From the NCBI GenBank assembly GCA_007280285.1, contig QYQA01000082.1, forward strand, positions 1-47,956: DNA of 47,956 bases, written 5' to 3'. This DNA comes from Methylococcus sp. GTDB taxonomy: Bacteria; Pseudomonadota; Gammaproteobacteria; Methylococcales; Methylococcaceae. Positions 1-9,409 of the stretch are shown here, in pieces. Positions within the stretch are counted from its first letter, which is position 1. The number at the start of each line of letters is the position of its first letter. The translations under genes were made by a program, and so were the position numbers. Below the pieces are notes generated by a model. It had not been told where the DNA came from. It saw only the letters and a list, made by a program, of their open reading frames with translations, and did not search any database.

Positions 1-3
1 CCC

Positions 4-387
4 ATGAGCCTGACTGGACGATTGATCAAAACCGCCATCAAATGGACGCCTGAACGGCTGATTACCTTGGTCGCTAACATTGCCCTCAAAGGCATTGCCC
101 GCGTCAGCGCCTTCAACGTCGATCTAGGGCAACGGACGCTCCACGTCGAGACCACCCTCTACGGCGAAAACGAAAGCATCATCCTCCATCTGAGTCAGTT
201 TGCCCTTCACCCTCACGGCGAAGGCTACAGCTTCATTCTTGGCCAAGCGGAATCAAATCGCCCCTGGCTCAACAACCTCCTCCGTCACGTGGTCGGTAAA
301 GCGCTTCCGGTGCCTCATCTTCCTCAATTGGCGCCTTATATGGGCCTCGCATTAGAACTTATTGGTCCCCCCAAAGGCTGCGATTAA
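4..387 (+). CDS. Hypothetical protein, about 127 aa, possibly 5'-incomplete
   Basis: I do not recognise this protein. It is a short soluble-looking chain with no evident signal peptide or transmembrane helix. Its composition is typical of a folded domain: an amphipathic start followed by alternating hydrophobic strands. The ATG at position 4 is the first codon after the window edge and the frame is open to base 1, so the true start may lie outside. The gene converges on hrpA, with 15 bases between the two stop codons and no clear terminator. Codon use resembles the neighbours, so it is probably a real gene, but no function can be assigned. Confidence 0.55.
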   Translation: MSLTGRLIKTAIKWTPERLITLVANIALKGIARVSAFNVDLGQRTLHVETTLYGENESIILHLSQFALHPHGEGYSFILGQAESNRPWLNNLLRHVVGKALPVPHLPQLAPYMGLALELIGPPKGCD

Positions 388-402
388 GGCGGCCTTCCTG
401 GC

Positions 403-3400
403 TTAGGTCTTGCCGTTCAAAAGGGCCCAGCCATCTGCCATGCGCTTCCCAGAGACCGGCACCAAAGTCTTCAGCTGCTGCGCAAATAAGGACACCCGAA
501 ACTCTTCCAATAGCCAACGAAAGGCATCACGTTCGGGATAACGGCGCCCTTGCTCCCGCTCTACCAGCGTCCAGTAGCACTCTAGAAAGGGAGCAATCTG
601 GCTCAGCTGGTGGAGATCCTTTTGGGGATCCTGAGGGGCCTTTTGTAAGCGGTTGAGGATGGCGCCCAAATACCTTGGCATTTCGCAAAGGTTCAGCCAA
701 GAGGTCGTCACCCAAAAACCCTGATAGATCATCCGGCCCAACTGCTTCTCGATATCCTCCCGAAGGACCGCTGACAGGGGGCCCGCCAGTGCTTTTTGGA
801 TTGATCGATAAAGATCCAGAATCTTTCGGGCGGCTTCAGCCATCTGATCGGCCCGGCCCAATAGATCACTGCGGGCCATTCGAACCCGGTCATCGAAAGC
901 CCCTGCACTGCGGAGAATGGGTTGGCCTTCGAGAAAGACCGATGCGACCAGACGATCCAGAAGATCCTCCCTAAGCTCACGGCTCTTGGCGAGGCCGCTG
1001 TAAAGGAAGGGATGCCCTTGCAGCTGTCGATAGCTTAATTCAGTGGCCGCATCGATCACTAACTGACGTTTGATGTACTTGATCTCCTTTAAGAGCACGA
1101 TGCGCAATAGCCTTGAGACGCCCAGCTCATGCGCTTGAGCGGCCGCCTCGGGTGATTCAAAAACACGAACCCCAATCGTCTCACCCTCATCCACGACGGC
1201 CGGAAATCCATAGACCTTCTGGCCCTCATGCTCCCCATCGAAGCTGTCGCCAAGATCACCAAAGGACCAGTGGGTCAGCCCCGTATGAAGATAGGCCTGA
1301 CTCGCAATTTTTTGGAACGTTTTCCCGGCATCTCCCGAGTGACGGCGCTTGAGGACTTCAAGATCACGGGATTGATCAATGATCCGGTCATGCACATCGA
1401 TCACCTTAAAGGTCATCCGAAGATGATTCGGAAGAATATCCTCCCGAAAGGCGTCTGCCCCTACCGCAATACCGCCTGTTTTTTTAAGGGCCATGGATAA
1501 TTGCCCATAGAGAGAGCCTCGCCCGATGTCGAGCATGGGCAAGATGCGATCGGCATAGTCTGGCACCGGAACGAAATGAATTCGAAGCGTTTTGGGCAAG
1601 GATTTGATCAAGGCCACCAATTTTTCTCGCAACATTCCAGGGACTAGCCATCGAAATGGCGCTTCATCGAGGGTATTGAGAAGATGCAGTGGCATCAGGG
1701 CGGTCACCCCATCCTCCTCATGGCCGGGTTCAAAGCGGTACTGCAGCGGGATGCGGATGGATCCGATCTGACAGTGGTCTGGAAAATTAACCGCATCGAG
1801 GGTCGCATCCACCTTGACGGTAATGTCATCAGCGGTGAGCTTCAACAGCCCTGGATCCTTCGCCTCACTCAGTTTCCGCCATTTCTCAAAGGTGACGCCG
1901 CTGACGACATCTGCTGGGATCCTCTGGTCAAAGAAACCGGTGAGCCAAGCCTCATCGACCAGAAGATCGACGCGGCGACCTTTTTGCTGAAGGTAATCCG
2001 CCTCTTCCAAAAGCTTGAGATTGTGAGGAAAGAAAGGCGCCCTGCTCTCATAGTCCATCTGCACGAGGGCATGGCGGATGAACATTTCGCGGGCTTCTTT
2101 GGGATTCACCCGTTCGTAGGGGATCTTTCGTCCTGATTGAATGATCAGACTAAATAATTGGGTCCGCTCATGGACCGCCACGCGCCCAGCTTTCCGCTCC
2201 CAATGAGGGTCATAGTAGTGCGATTTGATGAGATGGGCTCCGATCGATTCGATCCATTCAGGTTCGATCGCCGCGACTGTTCGTCCATAGACCTTGGTCG
2301 TCTCGATCTGTTCTTGGGAGATGATCCACTTAGGCTTAACCTTGAACAGGTAGGACCCCGGATGAATGTGAAGCCTGACTCCCCTTGCGCCTAGATAGTC
2401 GTTCTGCTCCTGTTTGAGCGCCACATTCGACAGGAGCCCTGAGAGAAGCGCCCGATGAATCTCGGGATAATCGGCGGGCACCTCGTTCATCTTGAAGCCC
2501 AAATCGCCCTTAATCACCTCCATGATCTGGCTATGCACATCCTGCCACTCCGACATCCGGACGAAGGAAAGGAAAGAATCACGGCAATATTGGCGTAACT
2601 TTGCTCTCGATCGATGCTGTTTTTCATGATGAAAATCTCGCCAAAGATTCAACAACCCCACAAAATCCGAGCGCTCATCTTTGAACCTTGCATGCTTTTG
2701 ATCCGCCTGAGGGGCTCTGTCCTGAGGCCGCTCCCGGGGATCTGGAACACTCAGAGCCGAGGCAATGGTCGCTATTTCACAGAGGCAGTTTTCATCACGA
2801 GCGGCTATCAGCATTCGGCCGAGACGGGGATCAACGGGAAGTTTTGCAAGCCCTCGGCCTATCGGCGTGATCTCGTTGCGCTCATTCAGCGCATTCAACT
2901 CCTGAAGGGTTCGAAGGCCATCCCGAATCAAACGCTCATCAGGGGGCTCGACAAAAGGGAAACGCGCGATGTCGCCAAGCCGCAGCGCATGCATCTGCAG
3001 GATAACCGCAGCGAGATTCGTCCGCAAAATCTCAGGATCGGTAAATTCCGGGCGGTTAATGAAATCCTCCTCCGAATAAAGCCTGATCGCGATGCCAGGG
3101 CCAACCCGGCCACAGCGTCCAGAGCGCTGATGGGCAGACGCCTGGGAGATTTTTTCAATGGGCAGACGCTGAAGCTTGCTGCGGTGTGAATAGCGACTGA
3201 TTCTGGCATAGCCGGTGTCGATGACTGAGCGGATGCCGGGGACGGTCAGGGACGTTTCAGCGACGTTAGTCGACAGGACAATCCGCCGCTGTCCGATAGG
3301 TTTGAAGACCTTTTCCTGCTCCGATTGGGAAAGCCTTGAATAAAGCGGCAAAATCTCGCATTTGGAAGGATGATGTTTCTTCAAAGATTCGTGGGTCTCC

Positions 3401-4302
3401 CGAATCTCCCGCTCGCCGCTGAGAAAGATCAGGATATCGCCCGGGTTTTCCCGCCAGAGTTCATCGACCGCATCCAGAATCGCCTGCTGTTCAGGGTGAT
3501 CGGTTTCATCCCCTTCTTCCACCTCGACCGGTCGATAGCGAAGATCCACAGGATAAGACCGCCCAGAGACATGGAGAATCGGAGCATCGTCAAAGTGTTT
3601 TGAGAACCGCTCAGGATCAATCGTCGCTGAAGTAATCACGACTTTAAGGTCAGGACGCCGAGGCAATAGCCACTTGAGATACCCCAGAAGGAAATCGATA
3701 TTGAGGCTGCGTTCATGGGCCTCATCGACGATCAGGGTGTCATAGGCATCAAGAAACCGGTCCCGCGGGGTTTCCGCGAGCAAAATTCCATCGGTCATCA
3801 ATTTGATAAGACTTTCCGGCCGGCTCTGATCTTGAAAGCGGACCTTGTAACCCACGGCTTGGCCTAGGGGCTGACCCATTTCTTCGGCAATCCGCATCGC
3901 AACGGCTCTTGCCGCGATGCGGCGCGGCTGGGTATGACCAATAAAGCCGCGGCGGCCGCGCCCCGCCTCAAGGCAGATTTTGGGAAGCTGCGTTGTCTTA
4001 CCGGATCCCGTCTCTCCACACACGATGATCACCTGGTGGGCCATTAAGGCATTCAGGATATCCTGACGTCGCTCTGAAACCGGGAGCTCTGGGTAGGAAA
4101 TTTTTGGGATTGACTGGACTCTTCGATCAACCAAGGCCTCGGAAGCGAGCAGGCGTTGTTCGAGCGCCTCAAAAGCCCCTTCCAAATGAAGACCCGTCTT
4201 TTGATCAGCCAGCAGGCGGTCTAACATTCTGACCAGCCGATGGCGATCTTTGGAGAGGCACTGCCCGATGCGCTGGCGGAAAATCTTGGGATCAGTGAAC
4301 AT
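403..4302 (-). CDS. hrpA: ATP-dependent RNA helicase HrpA (DEAH box)
   Basis: A 1299-residue DEAH/RHA-type RNA helicase, essentially the length of Escherichia coli HrpA. The P-loop GETGSGKT is at residues 96-103 and the Walker B motif DEAH at 193-196. The SATI motif (motif III) follows, and the QRSGRCGR motif VI lies near residue 390. The long C-terminal region typical of HrpA (helicase-associated, OB-fold and a DUF3418-type tail) is present. Family knowledge: HrpA unwinds RNA, has been linked to mRNA processing, and rescues stalled or collided ribosomes. The gene diverges from mutL across 132 bases and converges on the small gene at 4-387. No frameshift or truncation is seen. Confidence 0.96.
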   Translation of the reverse strand: MFTDPKIFRQRIGQCLSKDRHRLVRMLDRLLADQKTGLHLEGAFEALEQRLLASEALVDRRVQSIPKISYPELPVSERRQDILNALMAHQVIIVCGETGSGKTTQLPKICLEAGRGRRGFIGHTQPRRIAARAVAMRIAEEMGQPLGQAVGYKVRFQDQSRPESLIKLMTDGILLAETPRDRFLDAYDTLIVDEAHERSLNIDFLLGYLKWLLPRRPDLKVVITSATIDPERFSKHFDDAPILHVSGRSYPVDLRYRPVEVEEGDETDHPEQQAILDAVDELWRENPGDILIFLSGEREIRETHESLKKHHPSKCEILPLYSRLSQSEQEKVFKPIGQRRIVLSTNVAETSLTVPGIRSVIDTGYARISRYSHRSKLQRLPIEKISQASAHQRSGRCGRVGPGIAIRLYSEEDFINRPEFTDPEILRTNLAAVILQMHALRLGDIARFPFVEPPDERLIRDGLRTLQELNALNERNEITPIGRGLAKLPVDPRLGRMLIAARDENCLCEIATIASALSVPDPRERPQDRAPQADQKHARFKDERSDFVGLLNLWRDFHHEKQHRSRAKLRQYCRDSFLSFVRMSEWQDVHSQIMEVIKGDLGFKMNEVPADYPEIHRALLSGLLSNVALKQEQNDYLGARGVRLHIHPGSYLFKVKPKWIISQEQIETTKVYGRTVAAIEPEWIESIGAHLIKSHYYDPHWERKAGRVAVHERTQLFSLIIQSGRKIPYERVNPKEAREMFIRHALVQMDYESRAPFFPHNLKLLEEADYLQQKGRRVDLLVDEAWLTGFFDQRIPADVVSGVTFEKWRKLSEAKDPGLLKLTADDITVKVDATLDAVNFPDHCQIGSIRIPLQYRFEPGHEEDGVTALMPLHLLNTLDEAPFRWLVPGMLREKLVALIKSLPKTLRIHFVPVPDYADRILPMLDIGRGSLYGQLSMALKKTGGIAVGADAFREDILPNHLRMTFKVIDVHDRIIDQSRDLEVLKRRHSGDAGKTFQKIASQAYLHTGLTHWSFGDLGDSFDGEHEGQKVYGFPAVVDEGETIGVRVFESPEAAAQAHELGVSRLLRIVLLKEIKYIKRQLVIDAATELSYRQLQGHPFLYSGLAKSRELREDLLDRLVASVFLEGQPILRSAGAFDDRVRMARSDLLGRADQMAEAARKILDLYRSIQKALAGPLSAVLREDIEKQLGRMIYQGFWVTTSWLNLCEMPRYLGAILNRLQKAPQDPQKDLHQLSQIAPFLECYWTLVEREQGRRYPERDAFRWLLEEFRVSLFAQQLKTLVPVSGKRMADGWALLNGKT

Positions 4303-4434
4303 AGCAAATATTATCTAATTGCGGAAATTTAAGGGGCAGATCCTCGCCTGTAAAGGAAATATTTATGCACTAAACGCTTTTAAGCCCTCAAGGCCTCCGG
4401 CACAATAGCCTCTTCTTTTTCTCTTTCTTCGCGT

Positions 4435-6273
4435 ATGGCTATTCGAACCCTCCCCCCTCAGCTCATTAATCAGATCGCGGCCGGCGAGGTCGTAGAACGA
4501 CCGGCATCCGCTGTCAAGGAATTGGTGGAGAACGCCTTTGACGCCGGATCAGACCGCATTGAGGTCGATATAGAACAAGGCGGCCTCGGGCTCCTTCGGG
4601 TGAGGGACAACGGAAGCGGGATCGCCAAAGACGAATTGGCGCTGGCCCTGTCACGCCATGCCACAAGCAAAATCAGCAGCCTTGAAGATCTGGAGCAGGT
4701 CGCCACCATGGGGTTTCGGGGTGAGGCACTGCCGAGTATCAGTTCCGTTTCAAGGCTGATCCTCACGTCAAGGCAGCGCGGCGAACCCAACGCCTGGCAA
4801 GTAAGTACCGATGGCGCCGAAACCTTCTTTGAGGTGCGCCCCGCGGCCCACCCCGAGGGGAGCACCGTCGAAGTTCGGGATCTCTTTTACAACACCCCCG
4901 CCCGACGGAAATTCCTAAAATCTGAAAAAACGGAATTCCAGCACATCGACACCCTGATTCGCCGCATGTCGCTGGCACGACTTGATGTCGGCATCACCCT
5001 GACCCATAACCAGCGGGAAATTATTCGTTTAAAGCCCTCTCTCGACGCCCACGATGTCGATCAGCGGCTGACGATGCTTCTTGGGACGGACTTTCTGGAG
5101 CAAAGTCTTCCACTTGATATGACCGCATCAGGACTCCGCCTCCATGGCTGGGTGAGCCTCCCGACGTTTTCGAGAAGCCAACAGGACCAGCAGTTTTTCT
5201 ATGTCAATGGACGCCTAGTCCGTGACAAACTCATCAACGTGGCGATGCGGCAGGCTTACCAGGACGTCCTCTACCACGGCCGTCACCCGCTCTATGTGCT
5301 CTATCTTGAAATCGATCCCCAGCTGGTCGATGTGAACGCCCACCCAACCAAAATGGAGGTCCGGTTCCGAGAGTCAAGGATGGTTCACGACTTTATCTTT
5401 CGCTCCCTCCATAAGGCCCTCGGGCAATCCATAGCGGGCTTGAGCGTAGCCCCTCCCCGCCACGAAAACGTGAAGATTCAGGAATCGCCCGCTTTTTTAT
5501 CGGACGAGGGACACACCAGCCCGCCGCCATCGGCATCAGGGACCACCGCGTTTTCGGTAGGACATTCAACGAACCCGTTTCGCCAGTCAACCCTTCCACT
5601 GCCGGTGGATCAGCTCGTCGAAACCTATGGCCACCTCCTGAGTGGTCATCGTTCTCCGTCTTTAGAGGACGCCCATCAAGCTATCTCCTCAGCGCCGCTT
5701 GGTTTTGCTCTGGCCCACCTTCATGGCGCCTTCATCCTGGCCCAGAATGAGAAGGGACTCATCCTCGTTGATGCCCATGCCGCTCATGAGCGAGTCACTT
5801 ATGAAAAATTGAAGCAACAGCGTGATGGCGGAAATATTCCAAGCCAGCCGCTCTTACTGCCGATCCGGGTCGAAGTCACTGAGCAGGAAGCAGAGATCGC
5901 CAGTGAGCAAGTTGAAATGCTCCTTGAGTTTGGTGTGGATCTCAGCCGGATGTCCCCGACCACGCTGCTGGTGAGAGCCCTTCCAGCCGCCCTTTCCCAA
6001 GGTCATGCAGAACAGTTGATCCGCGATGTATTGGCAGATCTGAAGGAAGATGGACAATCTCGGCGGATGGAAGAGACCTTCAACGCCCTACTTGGAAGCC
6101 TCGCCTGCCATGGCTCGGTCAGAGCACATCGCCCGCTGACCATCGGGGAGATGAATGCGCTTCTTAGAGAGATGGAGCAGACGGAGAGAAGCGGCCAATG
6201 TAACCATGGCCGACCGACTTGGATTCAATTAACCCTGAAGGAATTAGATGGGCTTTTTCAAAGAGGACGCTAG
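4435..6273 (+). CDS. mutL: DNA mismatch repair protein MutL
   Basis: A 612-residue GHKL-family ATPase. N-terminal motifs are intact: the start MAIRTLPPQLINQIAAGEVV, ELVENAFDAG near residue 30, DNGSGI near 58, and GFRGEAL near 93. The C-terminal domain keeps the metal-dependent endonuclease signature D-x-H-A-x2-E-x4-E beginning at D446 (written DAHAAHERVTYE here), plus ACHGS, CNHGRP and the terminal FQR. Escherichia coli MutL lacks these nuclease motifs; they mark species whose MutL nicks DNA itself without MutH. MutL couples MutS mismatch recognition to strand incision. It ends in TAG, showing that amber works as a normal stop here. In many gammaproteobacteria mutL sits near miaA and hfq; neither is present in this window. 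Confidence 0.96.
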   Translation: MAIRTLPPQLINQIAAGEVVERPASAVKELVENAFDAGSDRIEVDIEQGGLGLLRVRDNGSGIAKDELALALSRHATSKISSLEDLEQVATMGFRGEALPSISSVSRLILTSRQRGEPNAWQVSTDGAETFFEVRPAAHPEGSTVEVRDLFYNTPARRKFLKSEKTEFQHIDTLIRRMSLARLDVGITLTHNQREIIRLKPSLDAHDVDQRLTMLLGTDFLEQSLPLDMTASGLRLHGWVSLPTFSRSQQDQQFFYVNGRLVRDKLINVAMRQAYQDVLYHGRHPLYVLYLEIDPQLVDVNAHPTKMEVRFRESRMVHDFIFRSLHKALGQSIAGLSVAPPRHENVKIQESPAFLSDEGHTSPPPSASGTTAFSVGHSTNPFRQSTLPLPVDQLVETYGHLLSGHRSPSLEDAHQAISSAPLGFALAHLHGAFILAQNEKGLILVDAHAAHERVTYEKLKQQRDGGNIPSQPLLLPIRVEVTEQEAEIASEQVEMLLEFGVDLSRMSPTTLLVRALPAALSQGHAEQLIRDVLADLKEDGQSRRMEETFNALLGSLACHGSVRAHRPLTIGEMNALLREMEQTERSGQCNHGRPTWIQLTLKELDGLFQRGR

Positions 6274-6466
6274 TTTGAGCGTCAGCGCTTCAACCAACCA
6301 TGAAGCATGCGCTGCCATGACCATTTTTGTGGAGGTCTTGGAAAAGTGGATCGGCTTTGAGGGTGACCGGCATCCTCCTGTCTCCCGGCAGACGGGGCGC
6401 TGCAACCGTCATACGCCGGCTAAGCCTGCTTCTGGGTCTACTGCGCTAGGTTAGTGGTCTTTGTGC

Positions 6467-6554
6467 TGGCGGAGAGAGAGGGATTCGAACCCTCGATACG
6501 TTGCCGTATACACGATTTCCAGTCGTGCGCCTTCGACCACTCGGCCACCTCTCC
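6467..6554 (-). tRNA. tRNA-Ser (anticodon GGA)
   Basis: On the minus strand an 88-base class II tRNA folds cleanly. The acceptor 5' strand GGAGAGG pairs with TCTCTCC (one G-T pair), followed by discriminator G and an encoded CCA. The anticodon loop reads CTGGAAA, giving anticodon GGA. There is a long variable arm and a T-loop TTCGAAT flanked by GAGGG/CCCTC. A tRNA with GGA reads UCC and UCU serine codons. It stands alone between mutL and epmA with its own promoter. Confidence 0.97.
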
Positions 6555-6566
6555 AGCAAGCCGATC

Positions 6567-6595
6567 ATTATAGAGCAAATCGGGCGCCTTGGAAG
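6567..6595 (-). promoter_or_regulatory. Putative promoter of tRNA-Ser
   Basis: A perfect -10 hexamer TATAAT occurs on the minus strand at 6567-6572, placing the start about 6 bases ahead of the mature tRNA 5' end. The upstream -35 candidate (TTCCAA) is weak. A GC-rich stretch follows the -10, as is common for stable-RNA promoters. Confidence 0.55.
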
Positions 6596-6630
6596 AAGAA
6601 AGGACGGATAAAGACGGTGGCTCCTTAAGG

Positions 6631-7629
6631 TCAAGCTCTCTCGATCGGGAACCCTAGCACGTCCTCAAGGGAGCTTGATCCGATCAGAGCCATCAGTAGA
6701 CGGTCCAATCCGATAGCCATTCCAGAACAGGCGGGTAATCCCACCCGTAGCGCCTCCAACAGCCGTTGATCCATGGGCAGCATCACCTGGCCATGATCCT
6801 GTCGTCGCTCAAGGTCTCTCTCAAACCGCTGGCGTTGCTCGTTGGGGTCTCTCAATTCATGAAACCCATTACCGAGCTCCATCCCTGCGAGAAAAAGCTC
6901 TGCCCGCTCGACATAACGAGGATCATGGGGGCAGGATCTAGCGAGGGAGGGAAGAATCGCTGGGTAACCGATGACCACCGTCAATGCATCCCGGCCAAGA
7001 TCAGGCTGGATGAAATGCCCGAATAAAAGATCCAACCAGGTCGCGCGGTCTTCACCGCAAAGATGCGATGCCTCAGGCAGACCTAAAGCCTCCGCTTTGG
7101 CCTGAAATTCACTGAATGAGGATTCGAGGGGGTCACATTGAAGTCTTGCCAGAAAGAGAGTCTGATAACTGATTCGTCTTGAGGTCAAGCCTTTCCCAAA
7201 GGATGCCGCTAACATCAAAATGAGCGCCTCAACTTCATCGATCAATTGATCCAAACCAAAATCCACCCGATACCATTCGAGCAAACTGAACTCGGGATTA
7301 TGGTAGCGGCCTTGCTCTTCATTCCGAAAGGCTTTGACGATCTGATAAATGGATCCAGAACCTCCCGCTAAAAGCCGCTTCATCGCGAATTCGGGCGAAG
7401 TCTGAAGGTAAAGATCCCCTGAATACGAGGACCCCGGGCGGTGGTAGGCCGTTTTAAAAGGGGTGAGCGCTGGGTCAGTGACAGTTCCCCAAGATAGGAG
7501 GGGGGTTTCCACTTCGAGAACGCCGCGGTCCTCAAAAAACGTGCGGATAGACCGATTGAGCTGCGCTCTCATTTTGATCGCTGAGAGCGGGCATGAAGGC
7601 GCCCAATGTAAGGGCATGAGTGCTTTCAT
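6631..7629 (-). CDS. epmA: EF-P beta-lysine ligase EpmA (GenX/PoxA/YjeA)
   Basis: A lysyl-tRNA synthetase paralogue that lacks the anticodon-binding domain. It ligates (R)-beta-lysine to the conserved lysine of elongation factor P using ATP. The class II core is visible: FFEDRGVLEVETP (motif 1 region), FRNEEQGRYHNPEFSLLEWYR (motif 2), and a C-terminal SGMAIGLDRLLM (motif 3). The start at 7629 gives 332 aa, near the usual 325. Another ATG at 7617 gives 328 aa. An upstream TTG at 7674 would add residues that family members lack. It follows efp on the same strand by about 60 bases, so co-transcription is likely. Confidence 0.92.
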   Translation of the reverse strand: MKALMPLHWAPSCPLSAIKMRAQLNRSIRTFFEDRGVLEVETPLLSWGTVTDPALTPFKTAYHRPGSSYSGDLYLQTSPEFAMKRLLAGGSGSIYQIVKAFRNEEQGRYHNPEFSLLEWYRVDFGLDQLIDEVEALILMLAASFGKGLTSRRISYQTLFLARLQCDPLESSFSEFQAKAEALGLPEASHLCGEDRATWLDLLFGHFIQPDLGRDALTVVIGYPAILPSLARSCPHDPRYVERAELFLAGMELGNGFHELRDPNEQRQRFERDLERRQDHGQVMLPMDQRLLEALRVGLPACSGMAIGLDRLLMALIGSSSLEDVLGFPIERA

Positions 7630-7688
7630 CAGGGGGATGGTCGGTGCGAGACCCAGACCTCGCACCCTGATCAATGAGCGATCAGTGC

Positions 7689-8255
7689 TTATTTGACGCG
7701 TGAGACGTATTCGCCTGTCCGAGTATCAACCTTGATGATCTCATCAACGCCGATAAACAGCGGAACACGAACCACAGCGCCCGTCTCAAGGGTGGCTGGC
7801 TTGCCACCACCACCTGAAGTATCACCGCGAACCCCGGGGTCCGTTTCGGTGATTTTTAGTTCAACAAAATTCGGTGACGCGACCCCAATCGGCACCCCGT
7901 TGTAAAGGGTGACTTGGCAGATATCCTGCTCTTTCAGCCATTTCTTAGCATCAGCAACCGCGGCCTCATCGGCACCGTACTGCTCGAAGGTCTCAACCAC
8001 CATGAAGTGCCACAACTCACCATCATTATAGAGATACTGCATATCGGTATCGACCACGTCGGCCGTTTCAAAGGTTTCACCGGACTTAAAGGTCCGCTCA
8101 AGGACCCTACCGGTCTTGAGGTTCCTTAACTTAACGCGGTTGAAGGCTTGACCCTTACCTGGTTTGACGAATTCATTTTCGAGGATGTTGTAGGGGTCAC
8201 CATCCATCATCAACTTCATGCCGCCTTTGAAATCACTGGTGCTGACTGTCGCCAT
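7689..8255 (-). CDS. efp: Translation elongation factor P
   Basis: A 188-residue EF-P with the KOW-like N-terminal domain and two OB domains. The loop VKPGKGQAF places Lys34 exactly where Escherichia coli EF-P is beta-lysylated by EpmA, so this is the Lys-type and not the Arg-type (EarP) factor. EF-P binds between the P and E sites and speeds peptide-bond formation at polyproline stretches. The gene diverges from epmB across 111 bases and precedes epmA. All three members of the modification pathway are therefore adjacent. Confidence 0.97.
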   Translation of the reverse strand: MATVSTSDFKGGMKLMMDGDPYNILENEFVKPGKGQAFNRVKLRNLKTGRVLERTFKSGETFETADVVDTDMQYLYNDGELWHFMVVETFEQYGADEAAVADAKKWLKEQDICQVTLYNGVPIGVASPNFVELKITETDPGVRGDTSGGGGKPATLETGAVVRVPLFIGVDEIIKVDTRTGEYVSRVK

Positions 8256-8293
8256 TCGTGCCTCTAGCTATGATGTGCCTGGATAAACATGGC

Positions 8294-8323
8294 ATTATAA
8301 TGGACTGTTGCCCGCTTTGATAA
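8294..8323 (-). promoter_or_regulatory. Putative efp promoter
   Basis: On the minus strand TATAAT (8294-8299) is preceded, after an 18-base spacer, by TTATCA (8318-8323). The predicted transcript would start about 30 bases before the efp ATG. The -10 lies in the palindrome ATTATAAT, so a plus-strand -10 for epmB overlaps it. Confidence 0.5.
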
Positions 8324-8366
8324 TTTAAGACTTTTAGGTCCCCTAGGTGGCCTATAGAAACGCTCC

Positions 8367-9356
8367 ATGACCATGTCAAACACCTGGCAGGCCCAATTGG
8401 CCGATGCCTATATCGATCCCCTGGCCCTTTTAAAAGATCTTGGCATCAATCCCAATGACTTACCGGAGAAGATCGCGTCTAGGACCGGCTTCGCGTTCAA
8501 AGTCACCCGATCCTTTGCGGCCAGAATGAAGCCCGGAGACCCTTTAGACCCCCTCCTGCGTCAGGTACTTCCAAGCCTAGAGGAAGACAAGATAGTGCCT
8601 GGATTTCATCGAGACCCCGTTGGGGATCTGGAGGCCATCGAGGAACCTGGCCTCCTCCATAAATATCAGGGGCGCGTCCTCTTAATTACCACCGGTGCTT
8701 GCGCTATTCACTGCCGTTACTGCTTTCGTCGAAATTTTCCTTATCAGGAGCAGCAGCTCGCAAAACGTCGCGAATCCATCAGTCTTGAGAGAATAAAAGA
8801 GGATCCTTCGATTTCGGAAGTCATCTTCAGTGGTGGCGATCCCCTGGTCCTTAGCAACGATCGCCTGAGGACCCTGATCGCGGCCATTGCGGCCATTCCA
8901 AGCGTTGAGCGCCTAAGACTCCATACCCGACTTCCGATCGTTCTTCCTTCGAGAATCGACCCAGAATTGCGCGACATCCTTCAATCGACCCGCCTCAAGG
9001 TCATTGTGGTCATTCACGCGAATCATTCCAATGAAATAAATGATGAAGTCCACCAAGCGCTTGAAGCCTTGAGCCTTCAAGGCATCACGCTACTCAATCA
9101 AACGGTCCTCCTCAAGGGGATCAACGATGACGCTGATCTCCTGAGCGACTTGAGTCACCGTCTTTTTGAGGGAGGGGTACTTCCCTATTACCTCCACCTT
9201 CTCGATCGCGCTCAGGGGACGCATCATTTCGAGGTCGAGGAAGCAAAAGCCAAAGCGATCTATGAAGGGCTTCTGTCACGGCTTCCAGGCTACCTCGTCC
9301 CCAAAATGGTCCGCGAGGAAAAAGGGGCGCCCTCGAAAATCCCGTTGCTTGGATGA
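8367..9356 (+). CDS. epmB: EF-P lysine 2,3-aminomutase EpmB (YjeK)
   Basis: A 329-residue radical SAM enzyme that converts (S)-lysine to (R)-beta-lysine, the donor for EpmA. The 4Fe-4S-binding motif CxxxCxxC is at C112, C116 and C119 (ACAIHCRYCF). A SGGDP motif for SAM binding follows. The conserved YLVPKMVRE near the C-terminus holds the lysine expected to bind PLP. It lacks the extra C-terminal zinc/oligomerisation region of clostridial lysine 2,3-aminomutases, as is usual for EpmB. A second ATG two codons downstream is an equally possible start. It diverges from efp and ends at a strong terminator shared with pnp. Confidence 0.95.
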   Translation: MTMSNTWQAQLADAYIDPLALLKDLGINPNDLPEKIASRTGFAFKVTRSFAARMKPGDPLDPLLRQVLPSLEEDKIVPGFHRDPVGDLEAIEEPGLLHKYQGRVLLITTGACAIHCRYCFRRNFPYQEQQLAKRRESISLERIKEDPSISEVIFSGGDPLVLSNDRLRTLIAAIAAIPSVERLRLHTRLPIVLPSRIDPELRDILQSTRLKVIVVIHANHSNEINDEVHQALEALSLQGITLLNQTVLLKGINDDADLLSDLSHRLFEGGVLPYYLHLLDRAQGTHHFEVEEAKAKAIYEGLLSRLPGYLVPKMVREEKGAPSKIPLLG

Positions 9357-9358
9357 CG

Positions 9359-9385
9359 AAAAAAGGGGCCATAGGGCCCCTTTTT
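9359..9385. terminator. Bidirectional intrinsic terminator between epmB and pnp
   Basis: GGGGCC (9365-9370) pairs with GGCCCC (9375-9380). The stem is flanked by an A-tract on the left and a T-tract (9381-9385) on the right, so it can stop transcription from both convergent genes. Confidence 0.85.
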
Positions 9386-9409
9386 GTCTAGCACCGCGCT
9401 GTGGCGGTC

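Noticed and set aside
6248-6454. 68-codon frame after mutL
   Set aside because: It overlaps the mutL end, is rich in Cys/Arg/Pro, and lacks a ribosome site. The 193-base gap to the tRNA shows nothing convincing.
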